Part shown: positions 52,803 to 60,736 of the stretch, piece by piece
Layout of the letters: every line of letters starts with the position of its first letter
How positions within the stretch are numbered: position 1 is the stretch's first letter
Source: Pseudomonas sp. RIT-PI-q
GTDB taxonomy: Bacteria > Pseudomonadota > Gammaproteobacteria > Pseudomonadales > Pseudomonadaceae
NCBI RefSeq assembly: GCF_001297125.1
Contig: NZ_LHPC01000056.1
Location: 62,001-126,000, forward strand
Direction: 5' to 3'
Length of the DNA: 64,000 bases
Notes under the pieces: generated by a model
Told to the model about the DNA's origin: nothing
The model's input: the letters and a program-made list of their open reading frames with translations, nothing else
Databases searched by the model: none
Position numbers and translations under genes: made by a program

Positions 52803-53482
52803 CAGCTGTGCCCCGGGTTGTAGCTGTAACCGAGGCCGCGATGGGTCTGGATCGGTTCGGCGTCAGCCTTCACCAAACGCAATTTGGCGCGCACGCTCTT
52901 GATGTGGCTGTCGATGCTGCGCTCGTATCCCGCATCGGCGGCCACACCCAGCGCATCGAGCAATTGCTCGCGGCTGAAGACGCGTTCAGGTTGCTCCAGC
53001 AGGCATTGCAGCAGACGGAATTCATGGCGGGTCAGGCTCAACGGCTGATTGCGATAGCTGATCTGCACCCGCTCACTGTCGATACGAAACAGCATCGGTG
53101 AGGTTTCAGCTACCGCGCGCGGCGCCACGCGCTTGAGAATCGCCCGGACCCGCGCTGCCACTTCCCGAGGGCTGAACGGCTTGACCACGTAATCGTCGGC
53201 GCCGATCTCCAGCCCCACCACCCGGTCGATTTCCGCATCGCGGGCACTGAGAAAAATCACCGGCACTTCGCTGAAACGACGCAATTGCTTGCAGGTTTCG
53301 AAGCCGCTGATGTCCGGCAGGCCGATGTCGAGAATGATCAAGTCGGCTGGCGTCTGCCGCTGCTGCTCAAGCGCCGCCGCACCAAGGCTCACCCACGTGG
53401 TGGTAAACCCCTCGCCCTGCAAGGCGAAAATCAGGGTGTCGGCAATCGCCGCTTCGTCTTCGACTATCAGGATATGAGGCAT
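52802..53482 (-). CDS. creB: CreB response regulator
   Basis: A 226-residue OmpR-type regulator. Receiver: acidic residues in ILIVEDEAAIADT, phospho-acceptor Asp52 (LIILDIGLPDISG), lysine in DYVVKPFSPRE. The winged helix ends in IDSHIKSVRAKLRLV and IQTHRGLGYSYNPGHS. CreBC senses carbon/envelope state and links to beta-lactamase induction in Pseudomonas. ATG 53482 (MPHILIVEDE) fits the family; the frame is open 14 codons upstream. Confidence 0.94.
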   Translation of the reverse strand: MPHILIVEDEAAIADTLIFALQGEGFTTTWVSLGAAALEQQRQTPADLIILDIGLPDISGFETCKQLRRFSEVPVIFLSARDAEIDRVVGLEIGADDYVVKPFSPREVAARVRAILKRVAPRAVAETSPMLFRIDSERVQISYRNQPLSLTRHEFRLLQCLLEQPERVFSREQLLDALGVAADAGYERSIDSHIKSVRAKLRLVKADAEPIQTHRGLGYSYNPGHS

Positions 53483-53541
53483 GGCGTCCGAGCCCGGAAG
53501 TTGGGTGGGCGAACGGTGACTCAAGCCTCACACCCCGTCAA

Positions 53542-54048
53542 TCAGCAGTCGGGTTTGTCGGCCGTGAAACGCCGTGCCGGATTCACCGCCGCGCCGAATT
53601 CACGCAAAGCTTTGGCGCCGATCAACAAAGGGTAGTTGAAGCTACTACGGTCAGTCAGATTGACCTCCACCGTGCGTTTGACATTACCCAGGCACAGTTC
53701 CAGATCGACCACCGGGCGCTTGGTGGGTGCGATCTTTTCCTCATCATCTTCGTCTTCTTCTGAGCGAGTCTTGATCTTGCTGATCCGCGCGACCTTGTGT
53801 TCGTAGACCTTGTTGCTGGCGTCTTTGGTGGCGAGGCGGAAACGCACCCACTCGTCCCCGTCGCGGGTGAAGGTCTCGATGTCTTTGGCCGACAGCGACG
53901 CGGTCAGGGCGCCGGTGTCCATTTTGGCCTTGAGGACTTCGCCGCCGATTTCCGGCAGCGCGATGTATTCGTAGCGCCCGTACAGAGTCGGCTCAGCGGC
54001 CAGGACCGGCAGGGCCACGAGGGAAAGCAGTGCAAGGAGGGATTTCAC
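53542..54048 (-). CDS. Exported retropepsin-like aspartyl protease family protein
   Basis: A 168-residue protein with a signal peptide (MKSLLALLSLVALPVLAAEP). The mature domain has the aspartyl-protease motif AKMDTGALTASLSA (Asp44) and the second strand pair LLIGAKALREFGAAVNP. The family is often labelled 'ATP-dependent zinc protease' but the fold is retropepsin-like. A charged EEDEDDEEK loop is present. It lies next to creBCD, as in P. aeruginosa. Confidence 0.87.
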   Translation of the reverse strand: MKSLLALLSLVALPVLAAEPTLYGRYEYIALPEIGGEVLKAKMDTGALTASLSAKDIETFTRDGDEWVRFRLATKDASNKVYEHKVARISKIKTRSEEDEDDEEKIAPTKRPVVDLELCLGNVKRTVEVNLTDRSSFNYPLLIGAKALREFGAAVNPARRFTADKPDC

Positions 54049-54128
54049 GTATTGGGCTTCCTTGGGGAATTAGGGCGTCGATCGCGGGATTTTAGACCGT
54101 CAGTCAGCAATTCGTTCGTTCTGAAATC

Positions 54129-54196
54129 GAATCGCGGGCAAGCCCGCTCCCACAGGTTGCGCACAAAACCTGTGGGAGCTGACTTGCCCGCGAAGA
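54129..54196. repeat. REPIN with unlike halves
   Basis: Left GCGGGCAAGCCCGCTCCCAC, right GTGGGAGCTGACTTGCCCGC; the right half has lost stem pairing (CTGAC against GCCCG). Confidence 0.85.
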
Positions 54197-54341
54197 GGCC
54201 GGAACAGACACCAAAGCAAGCTGACCTTTACAACATTGACCCAGCATACCGCTGCCAAAGTGAAACATTCGTCACCACCGATTTGGCCTGCCGCCCGAAG
54301 CTGCTTATCATTGCGCGCCCAAAAGCTTTCAAGAGTTACTT

Positions 54342-55229
54342 ATGCGCCGCCTGCTCACCGGCTGTTTCGTCACCCTGCTGCTGTTGCTCAACACCCTGGT
54401 CCTGTTCGGTCCGCTGATGGTGTTTGCCGTGCTCAAACTGATCCTGCCCGGGCGCTTTCGCGATGATGCCTCATGGGCGGTGATGTGGATCGCCGAGACC
54501 TGGGCCGAAATCGACAAGCTGATTTTCCGACTGTGCATCCCCACCCAATGGGACATTCGTGGCGGCGACGACCTGCGCCGCGATACCTCCTACCTGGTCA
54601 TCAGCAACCACCAATCCTGGGTCGATATCCCGGCGTTGATCCAGACGCTGAACCGGCGCACGCCGTTTTTCAAATTCTTCCTCAAGAAAGAGCTGATCTG
54701 GGTGCCGCTCCTGGGCCTGGCGTGGTGGGCGCTGGACTACCCGTTCATGAAGCGCTACACCAAGGCGTTCCTGGCGAAAAACCCGGAGCTTGCCGGCAAG
54801 GATCTGGAGATCACCAAACAAGCCTGCGAGCTGTTCAAGCGCCAGCCGGTGACGGTGGTCAATTATCTGGAAGGCACCCGGTTCACGGCGGCGAAAAGCG
54901 TCCAGCAGCAGTCACCGTTCACCCACCTGCTCAAGCCCAAGGCGGGTGGTGTGGCGTTTGTGCTGGCGGCGATGGGCGAACAGCTGGACGCCATTCTCGA
55001 TGTGACGGTGGTGTATCCGCAGCAGAAAATCCCGGGGTTCTGGGATTTGCTCAGCGGCAACGTGCCGAGGATCATCATCGACATCAAGACCCGCGACCTC
55101 GACCCGGCGCTGTGGCAGGGCGATTACGAGAACGATCCGCTGTTTCGCGAAAGCATCCAGAACTGGGTCAACCAGCTCTGGATCGAAAAAGACCAGCGCA
55201 TCGACGCCTTGCGCGCCGAGCGCCGCTGA
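54342..55229 (+). CDS. Lysophospholipid acyltransferase-family protein (YihG-like)
   Basis: A 295-residue membrane acyltransferase. Two N-terminal hydrophobic stretches precede the NHx4D motif NHQSWVD (His90, Asp95), the FFKFFLKKEL block, and the acceptor site YLEGTRFT. The length and the family C-terminus PGFWDLLSGNVPRI match YihG/HdtS-type LPA acyltransferases. It ends one base before a converging gene. Confidence 0.9.
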   Translation: MRRLLTGCFVTLLLLLNTLVLFGPLMVFAVLKLILPGRFRDDASWAVMWIAETWAEIDKLIFRLCIPTQWDIRGGDDLRRDTSYLVISNHQSWVDIPALIQTLNRRTPFFKFFLKKELIWVPLLGLAWWALDYPFMKRYTKAFLAKNPELAGKDLEITKQACELFKRQPVTVVNYLEGTRFTAAKSVQQQSPFTHLLKPKAGGVAFVLAAMGEQLDAILDVTVVYPQQKIPGFWDLLSGNVPRIIIDIKTRDLDPALWQGDYENDPLFRESIQNWVNQLWIEKDQRIDALRAERR

Positions 55230-55230
55230 A

Positions 55231-55785
55231 TCAACTACCGGTGCCGGCGCCCCAGATCCCGCCCAGGCTTTCCAGCAATGGACCGCCGACGCCCTGCTGG
55301 CCGAGGTATTGCAGAATCACCGGGGCAAACTGGCCGACCATGCCGCTGTCCATGCCCAGTGCGCTGAAGGCGCTGTTCAGGTCATTGGTGTTTTTCACGT
55401 TGCCCAAGGCGTTTTCCAGGCCTGCCGATTTACCGGACGAACCGAGCAAGCCGCTGAGAGCGCCCAGTTCACCGCCGCCCGAGAGTTTATCGATCCCCGG
55501 CACGCTTTTGGCCAGCTCCGAGTAGTCGGTAGAACTCAACTGATTCTTCGCCAACCCCAGCATCGCGCCAGTACCGCCAACGGCTTGTTGCGGTGTCACG
55601 TTCAATTGGCTCAGCGCACTCAACAAGCCGGCCGTCTGCGAAGTCGGCGCGGCCGCTGCGGCGGCGTTATCGCCCTTCATGCCGGAGATGGCATTAGCCG
55701 CATCGTTCAGGCTGAACTGAGCAAAGACCGGGCTGGCTGCCAGACTCATCAGCGAAGCCAGTGCAAAACCGCGTGAAATCTTCAT
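55231..55785 (-). CDS. Exported DUF2780 protein
   Basis: A 184-residue exported protein: signal peptide MKISRGFALASLMSLAASPV ending in FAQ, an alanine stretch, then a helical glycine-rich domain (LLSALSQLNVTPQQAVGGTG, SGLLGSSGKSAGLENALG, VILQYLGQQGVGGPLLESL). This is the DUF2780 layout; function unknown. ATG 55785 has GAGG upstream. Convergent with the acyltransferase. Confidence 0.87.
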   Translation of the reverse strand: MKISRGFALASLMSLAASPVFAQFSLNDAANAISGMKGDNAAAAAAPTSQTAGLLSALSQLNVTPQQAVGGTGAMLGLAKNQLSSTDYSELAKSVPGIDKLSGGGELGALSGLLGSSGKSAGLENALGNVKNTNDLNSAFSALGMDSGMVGQFAPVILQYLGQQGVGGPLLESLGGIWGAGTGS

Positions 55786-55877
55786 CGAGACAACCTCTTC
55801 AAGGCATATACCGCCCACCCATGGGCGGCGAAAAACTGTGTGTTGGACTGGTAACCCCCAACATTGTTCCCACCCTC

Positions 55878-55980
55878 CCTGTAGGAGCGAGCTTGCTCGC
55901 GATGGACGTCAACGAAAACGCGTGCGTGCTGAGTTTACGCGGCGCTCTCAGGTCCATCGCGAGCAAGCTCGCTCCTACAG
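55878..55980. repeat. REPIN, GAGCTTGCTCGCGATGG variant
   Basis: TGTAGGAGCGAGCTTGCTCG and its complement, spacer about 55 bases, between divergent DUF2780 and fasciclin genes. Confidence 0.92.
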
Positions 55981-56081
55981 AAAAAAAGAATTCCCTGCGC
56001 TGCATCCAGTCGGGTCCCGGCCACGTATATCAAGCACGGACAGACACTCCTGGCCGATTCTCCCCACACAGGATCAACACC

Positions 56082-56675
56082 ATGAAACGCACTTCGATCA
56101 AAACACCGTTGATGGCCAGCCTGCTGACCCTGGCCCTTGGCGGCGCATTCGCCCTGAACACCGTGCAAGCGGCCAGCATGGGCCACGACAGTGTCACGGT
56201 CGGCGGCCAAAGCATGCTGCCAAGCAAGGACATCATCGATAACGCCGTGAACTCCGCCGACCACACCACCCTGGTGGCAGCCGTGAAAGCGGCCGGCCTG
56301 GTCGACACCCTCAAGGGCAAAGGCCCGTTCACTGTGTTCGCCCCGGTCAACTCGGCGTTCACCGCCCTGCCCGCCGGCACTGTCGACACCCTGCTCAAAC
56401 CGGAAAACAAAGCCACCCTGAGCAAAATCCTTACCTACCACGTGGTCGCCGGCAAACTAGACATGATGACCCTGGCCGAGAAGATCAAGGCCGGTGGCGG
56501 CAAGACCGAACTTACCACCGTCGCGGGCGGCAAGTTGTGGGCGATGATGAACGGCCCGCACAACATCACCATCAAGGATGAAAAAGGTGACGTCGCCGAC
56601 ATCACAACCTACGACGTCTACCAGTCCAACGGTGTGATCCAGGTCATCGACAAAGTCTTGATGCCAAAAAGCTGA
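56082..56675 (+). CDS. Exported fasciclin-domain protein
   Basis: A 197-residue exported protein: signal peptide (residues 1-31, ending VQAAS) and one fasciclin (FAS1) domain with its two hallmark blocks, GPFTVFAPVNSAFTALPAG and TYDVYQSNGVIQVIDKVLMP. FAS1 proteins mediate adhesion or stress roles at the surface. ATG 56082 with AGGA upstream is the start. It lies directly before an ECF sigma/RskA-type pair, an association also seen in mycobacteria. Confidence 0.93.
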   Translation: MKRTSIKTPLMASLLTLALGGAFALNTVQAASMGHDSVTVGGQSMLPSKDIIDNAVNSADHTTLVAAVKAAGLVDTLKGKGPFTVFAPVNSAFTALPAGTVDTLLKPENKATLSKILTYHVVAGKLDMMTLAEKIKAGGGKTELTTVAGGKLWAMMNGPHNITIKDEKGDVADITTYDVYQSNGVIQVIDKVLMPKS

Positions 56676-56681
56676 GCCGTG

Positions 56682-56714
56682 CCGCCGACCCTGCGCATCA
56701 GGGTCGGCGGTTTC
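56682..56714 (+). terminator. Terminator of the fasciclin gene
   Basis: CCGCCGACCCTG and CAGGGTCGGCGG form a perfect 12-bp stem, then TTTCT. Confidence 0.87.
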
Positions 56715-56731
56715 TCCTGAGGTGTCCACCC

Positions 56732-57367
56732 GTGAATGGAACAACCCCACGCCGTGAACTAACCTCTGCCTGCAACCGACATCGCACGCTGCGCACCTCG
56801 ACTGTTTGGAGAACCGCTATTTCCATCACCGACGCCGATCAGCTCAGGCAGCTTCTCGCCCAGTGCTCACTGGGCGACCGCCGCGCTTTCGAGACGCTTT
56901 ACCGCAGCGTCGGCCCGCGCTTGCACGGCGTAGCGCTGCGCTTCATGGGGCGTCCCGACCTGGCTGAAGAGGTGTTGCAGGAAAGCTTCGTGCGCATCTG
57001 GAACAACGCCTCGCGCTACGAAGCGCACTTGTCGGCGCCGCTGACCTGGATGATCAACATCACGCGTAATCAAGCCATCGACCAGTTGCGCAAACACCGT
57101 GACCGGCCGTTAAGCGATGTCGAAGAGCAAGCGCTGGTGGACGAAAGCCCATCGGCCCACGAACAATTGAGCAGTGCCCGCGACGCCAGCGCCTTGAATC
57201 GCTGCCTGGAAAGCCTTGAAGGCATGCAGCGTCAATCGATCACCGTCGCGTACTTTCAGGGGCTGTCGTGCGCTGAACTGGCCGAACATCTGGCTGCGCC
57301 GCTGGGCTCGGTGAAGTCCTGGATCCGCCGCGGCATGGAACGCCTGCGCAGGTGCCTGGAATCATGA
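56732..57367 (+). CDS. ECF sigma factor, SigK/RpoE-like
   Basis: An ECF sigma factor: region 2 (AFETLYRSVGPRLHGVALRF, LAEEVLQESFVRIWNNASRY, TWMINITRNQAIDQLR) and region 4 (QSITVAYFQGLSCAELAEHL, GSVKSWIRRGMERLRR). The listed start, GTG 56732, has GAGG nine bases ahead and gives 211 residues. The first 29 residues do not look like sigma, and a better ribosome site (GGAGAA, 56808-56813) precedes an ATT at 56819 that would begin exactly at the domain. Its stop overlaps the anti-sigma start (ATGA). Confidence 0.9.
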   Translation: MNGTTPRRELTSACNRHRTLRTSTVWRTAISITDADQLRQLLAQCSLGDRRAFETLYRSVGPRLHGVALRFMGRPDLAEEVLQESFVRIWNNASRYEAHLSAPLTWMINITRNQAIDQLRKHRDRPLSDVEEQALVDESPSAHEQLSSARDASALNRCLESLEGMQRQSITVAYFQGLSCAELAEHLAAPLGSVKSWIRRGMERLRRCLES

Positions 57368-58038
57368 ACTATCAAACCCCGACCCTACGCCGCGCCCTCG
57401 CCGCCGACTACGCCATTGGCCTGATGCCGGCTGCCGCGCGCCGACGTTTCGAGCAGTTGTTGCTGGAGGACGCGGCACTGCGCGCGGAACTGGCGCACTG
57501 GCAGGAAAGCCTGACCACTTTGACCGAAGCACTGCCCGAGCAGCCGGTGCCGGATCGCGTCTGGCAAGGCATTACGGCGCGGATCGAACCGCAAGTGCTG
57601 CATGTGCCTGCAAGGCGTCCGTTCTGGAACTGGATGCGGGTGACGGCGGCGGTTTGCTCGCTGGTGGTCGCCGTGACGTTGGGTGTTATCTACAACCGCG
57701 ACAGTGCGCGATACAGCGCCACGTTGCTGGCGGCAAACGCGCAGCCTGCAATGAAGGTCGAGGCGCATGAGGATTATTTGAACGTCGAACCGCTGACCCT
57801 CGCCACCATCGAGCCAGGACAGAGCCTGGAGTTGTGGGCGATTCCGGCGGATGGCAAACCGATTTCCCTCGGGGTGATTCCGCCTGACGGTAAGGGTCGC
57901 GTAGAACTGAGCGACGCGCAAAAAGCACTGATCGGTAAGCCGATTGCCTTGGCAGTCAGCCTTGAACCGAAGGGTGGCTCGCCAACCGGGCAACCGACGG
58001 GCCCGGTGCTATATCAAGGAGCACTAGCGGCGCTGTAA
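57364..58038 (+). CDS. RskA-type anti-sigma factor
   Basis: A 224-residue membrane anti-sigma factor. The cytoplasmic domain has AADYAIGLMPAAARRRFEQL and the VWQGITARIE block; one helix (VTAAVCSLVVAVTLGVIY) near residue 93-110; the periplasmic RskA domain has LELWAIPADGKPISLGVIPP and AVSLEPKGGSPTGQPTGP. It is coupled by ATGA to the ECF sigma gene and should hold that sigma at the membrane until cleaved. Confidence 0.91.
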   Translation: MNYQTPTLRRALAADYAIGLMPAAARRRFEQLLLEDAALRAELAHWQESLTTLTEALPEQPVPDRVWQGITARIEPQVLHVPARRPFWNWMRVTAAVCSLVVAVTLGVIYNRDSARYSATLLAANAQPAMKVEAHEDYLNVEPLTLATIEPGQSLELWAIPADGKPISLGVIPPDGKGRVELSDAQKALIGKPIALAVSLEPKGGSPTGQPTGPVLYQGALAAL

Positions 58039-58056
58039 CCCGTGGCTTGAGTGGAT

Positions 58057-58160
58057 CCCTGTAGGAGCTGGCTCGCCAGCGAAGGTCGTCAACGATAACG
58101 CGTGTACCTTGGAAAAACGCGGCGCCTTCGAGTCATTCGCCGGCAAGCCAGCTCCTACAA
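58057..58160. repeat. REPIN bordering the Rhs array
   Basis: TGTAGGAGCTGGCTCGCCAG left, GCCGGCAAGCCAGCTCCTAC right; inner flanks ACGATAACGCGTGTAC/AAAACGCGGCG only partly match. Confidence 0.87.
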
Positions 58161-58167
58161 AGTGCCA

Positions 58168-58252
58168 CTATCACTTCTGCTAGTAGGCAACTCTGGCTGA
58201 TTGCGCCACAGTGAAACCCTGAATCGATGGCCTCTTCAGGGAGATCAGCCCC
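58168..58252 (+). repeat. Rhs cassette leader, copy 1
   Basis: An 85-base leader present, almost unchanged, directly before all three mini-Rhs genes. It contains CTGCTAGTAGGCAA and a hairpin CCCTGAA/TTCAGGG (58217-58241, loop 11) whose right arm runs into the AGGGAGA Shine-Dalgarno sequence eight bases before the ATG. Confidence 0.9.
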
Positions 58253-59293
58253 ATGCAGATCGACAGCAAAGCCTTGCTCTGCCGCTACCGCTACGACGCA
58301 CTCAATCGGCTGGTCGCGAACACGCCCTTGGCGCAGGCCGATAGCCAGCGTTTCTATCTGAAAGATCGTCTGACCACTGAGGTTCAAGGCGCCGAGCAGC
58401 GGTCGATCATGCAGCACGACGATCAACTGCTGGCGCAGCAACAGCGTCAGAGCGGCACCGTGGAAACGCGCTTGCTCGCCACTGATCAGCAACGTTCGGT
58501 GTTGAACGTGCTCGCCGCGGTGCGGCGTAATCCTCTTGCCTATACGCCCTATGGTCATCGCCCTTCACAAAGCGGACTACTCAGCCTGCTCGGTTTCAAT
58601 GGTGAACGGCCGGATCCGGTGACGGGGTGTTATTTGTTGGGGAATGGGTATAGGGCGTTTAACCCAGTGTTGATGCGGTTTAACAGCCCGGACAGTTGGA
58701 GTCCGTTTGGGGAAGGTGGTTTGAATGCGTACGCGTATTGCGTGGAGGACCCAATTAACTTTGTTGATCCTACAGGGCATATGTTTGGATTAAAGTCATT
58801 TTTTGGCGTTAGAAACACAACAATTCCAACCACCGCTAAACCTCCAGTGCCTCATGGCAAGATGACGAACGTCACGAGACTCGCCGAGGATGCCTATACT
58901 TTTGAAACAACGCACAAAGGTGGTTCTAGACTTACAATTATGGCTCACGGCAGCGAACCCTCGCCAGGAAACATCATTGTTGACGAGCGACTCTGGAACG
59001 CAGGAACAATATTAAAAAATATTGATGTCAAGCCCTATGATCGTGTCCGCATACTAGCCTGTCATTCTGACACAATAGGTGCCGAAATAGCGCTGAGGAC
59101 GGGAAAAGAGGTGAAAGCCTACATAGGTAAAGTTTATGTAGATATACCACATGATACAGCGGAGAATTTTTATAACCTATATAGATCCGACCCGAAGCAA
59201 CTATCAAAAATTGAACAATCAGCTGCCATTATTCGAAAACAAAAATTACAGGGTGAAGAGTTTAATTACCAACCGGTAAAATTCACACCCTAA
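58253..59293 (+). CDS. Mini-Rhs protein 1: Rhs core with a His/Cys C-terminal domain
   Basis: A 346-residue orphan. Residues 1-176 are the end of an Rhs core (RYRYDALNRL, LLGFNGERPDPVTG, YLLGNGYRAFNPVLMRFNSP, DSWSPFGEGGLNAYAYC) closing at DPTGH. The remaining 170 residues are AT-rich and unrelated to the other two copies. They contain a hydrophobic strand plus His-Gly (LTIMAHG, His232) and a second strand plus Ala-Cys (VRILACHSD, Cys270), the layout of clan CD cysteine peptidases such as the toxin CPD or gingipain folds. That is inference from a short pattern. There is no signal peptide, no YD-repeat shell and no immunity gene behind it. Confidence 0.88.
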   Translation: MQIDSKALLCRYRYDALNRLVANTPLAQADSQRFYLKDRLTTEVQGAEQRSIMQHDDQLLAQQQRQSGTVETRLLATDQQRSVLNVLAAVRRNPLAYTPYGHRPSQSGLLSLLGFNGERPDPVTGCYLLGNGYRAFNPVLMRFNSPDSWSPFGEGGLNAYAYCVEDPINFVDPTGHMFGLKSFFGVRNTTIPTTAKPPVPHGKMTNVTRLAEDAYTFETTHKGGSRLTIMAHGSEPSPGNIIVDERLWNAGTILKNIDVKPYDRVRILACHSDTIGAEIALRTGKEVKAYIGKVYVDIPHDTAENFYNLYRSDPKQLSKIEQSAAIIRKQKLQGEEFNYQPVKFTP

Positions 59294-59321
59294 ATCGCAC
59301 CACGGCAACGGACAGCCCCGC

Positions 59322-59358
59322 ACTTATGCGATCAATCAGCAAACTTCTTTGGCACGCC
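59322..59358 (-). pseudogene. Decayed fragment of the fdhA 3' end, copy 1
   Basis: ACTTATGCGATCAATCAGCA followed by AACTTCTTTGGCACGCC matches the last codons of intact fdhA (61877-61913) with one substitution and two single-base indels. It lies in the spacer after mini-Rhs 1. Confidence 0.85.
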
Positions 59359-59409
59359 AACCAGGCTTCCCCAACTGCTACGGATCGCGTTGTGACGCAA
59401 GCTCAAACC

Positions 59410-59494
59410 CTATCAGTTCTGCTAGTAGGCAACCCTGGCTGATTGGGCCACAGTGAAACCCTGAATCGATGACCTCTTCAGGGAGATCAGCCCC
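59410..59494 (+). repeat. Rhs cassette leader, copy 2
   Basis: Same 85-base leader as at 58168; hairpin at 59459-59483. The similarity to copy 3 extends about 28 bases further upstream (from 59382), which copy 1 lacks. Confidence 0.9.
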
Positions 59495-60496
59495 ATGCAG
59501 ATCGACAGCAAAGCCTTGCTCTGCCGCTACCGCTACGACGCACTCAATCGGCTGGTCGCGAACACGCCCTCAGCGCAGGTCGATACCCAGCGTTTCTATC
59601 TGAGAGATCGCCTGGCCACCGAGATTCAAGGTGCCGAGCAGCGTTCGATCATGCAGCACGACGATCAACTGCTGGCGCAGCAACAGCGTCAGAGCGGCAC
59701 CGTGGAGACGCGCGTGCTCGCCACTGATCAGCAACGTTCAGTGTTGAATGTACTCGCCGCAGCGCAGCGCATTCCTCTTGCCTACACAGCCTATGGTCAC
59801 CGCCCTCCGCAAAGCGGATTACTCAGCCTGCTCGGTTTCAACGGCGAACGGCCGGATCCCTTAACTGGGCACTATTTGTTGGGCAATGGTTATCGGGCGT
59901 TTAACCCGGTATTGATGCGGTTTAACAGCCCGGACAGTTGGAGTCCGTTTGGGGAGGGTGGGTTGAATGCGTATGTGTATTGCATTGGGGACCCAGTTAA
60001 TCGGGATGATCCAACGGGACATTGGGGATCTAAAAGTCTTGGAAATTGGTTACACCGCAGATCTCCAAGAGTACCTCGTACCCCTTCTACCCATACTGAA
60101 GCTCCACGTCAGGCAGGCCTGCCCCCCCCAACTCCACCAGAAAATATGGATACTGAAAGGCGATTACCTCCGTACAGTGAGGTGGCCGATCCGCACTCAC
60201 GCCAATTTACTGAACAGCAAAGTACGTCATCTTTCAGCAGCAATAGGCCTCCGCCTTATTTCGAACAACCTCCGTCTATTCCTCATACAACGCCTGCATC
60301 CCTCATATCGGTACGCCTACGACTGGAGAGTCAACTGAGTGATCTTCAATCTCAACTGGACGGATTAGGCTCAACAGCATCTGCCACTCAAACGGCAGAA
60401 CTAGCAACGCAGATTGGATATGTTCAGGGGAGAATAGACGAACTTCCACCGCCCTACAGCGAAAATCAAAATATACGACAAGGTTCGTTTCGGTGA
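59495..60496 (+). CDS. Mini-Rhs protein 2: Rhs core with a PPxY-bearing C-terminus
   Basis: A 333-residue protein. Residues 1-176 are the Rhs core, nearly identical to its neighbours, ending DDPTGH. The 157-residue C-terminus is rich in proline and serine, then alpha-helical (LISVRLRLESQLSDLQSQLD). It has two PPxY motifs, at 252-255 and 318-321 (both PPPY), and an LPPY at 224-227. PPxY binds WW domains of eukaryotic proteins such as Nedd4 ligases; no bacterial use is established that I know of. No immunity gene follows. Related in layout, not in sequence, to the third copy. Confidence 0.88.
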   Translation: MQIDSKALLCRYRYDALNRLVANTPSAQVDTQRFYLRDRLATEIQGAEQRSIMQHDDQLLAQQQRQSGTVETRVLATDQQRSVLNVLAAAQRIPLAYTAYGHRPPQSGLLSLLGFNGERPDPLTGHYLLGNGYRAFNPVLMRFNSPDSWSPFGEGGLNAYVYCIGDPVNRDDPTGHWGSKSLGNWLHRRSPRVPRTPSTHTEAPRQAGLPPPTPPENMDTERRLPPYSEVADPHSRQFTEQQSTSSFSSNRPPPYFEQPPSIPHTTPASLISVRLRLESQLSDLQSQLDGLGSTASATQTAELATQIGYVQGRIDELPPPYSENQNIRQGSFR

Positions 60497-60551
60497 GTGT
60501 GGAGTTCACCAACACTCAGTAACCGCGGTCCTACAGTTTTATCAGCCATAT

Positions 60552-60622
60552 GAATACGATCCCCCATGATCGCCTGCATCCAGCATCAGTTGTCGGATGT
60601 ACTTTAATCACCGGCGTTTGAC
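60552..60622 (-). pseudogene. Decayed fragment of the fdhA 3' region, copy 2
   Basis: GAATACGATCCCCCATGATC, GCCTGCATC, then CAGTTGTCGGATGTACTTTA matches fdhA 61989-62057 with scattered substitutions and a seven-base insertion. It corresponds to a part of fdhA about 110 bases further in than the first fragment. Confidence 0.85.
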
Positions 60623-60651
60623 CGGATTGCGTTGAGACTAAAGCTCAAACC

Positions 60652-60736
60652 CTATCAGTTCTGCTAGTAGGCAACCCTGGCCGATTGCGTCACAGTGAAA
60701 CCCTGAATCGATGGCCTCTTCAGGGAGATCAGCCCC
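60652..60736 (+). repeat. Rhs cassette leader, copy 3
   Basis: Same leader; hairpin at 60701-60725. The stem bases are unchanged in all three copies while the loop carries a substitution in copy 2. Confidence 0.9.
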
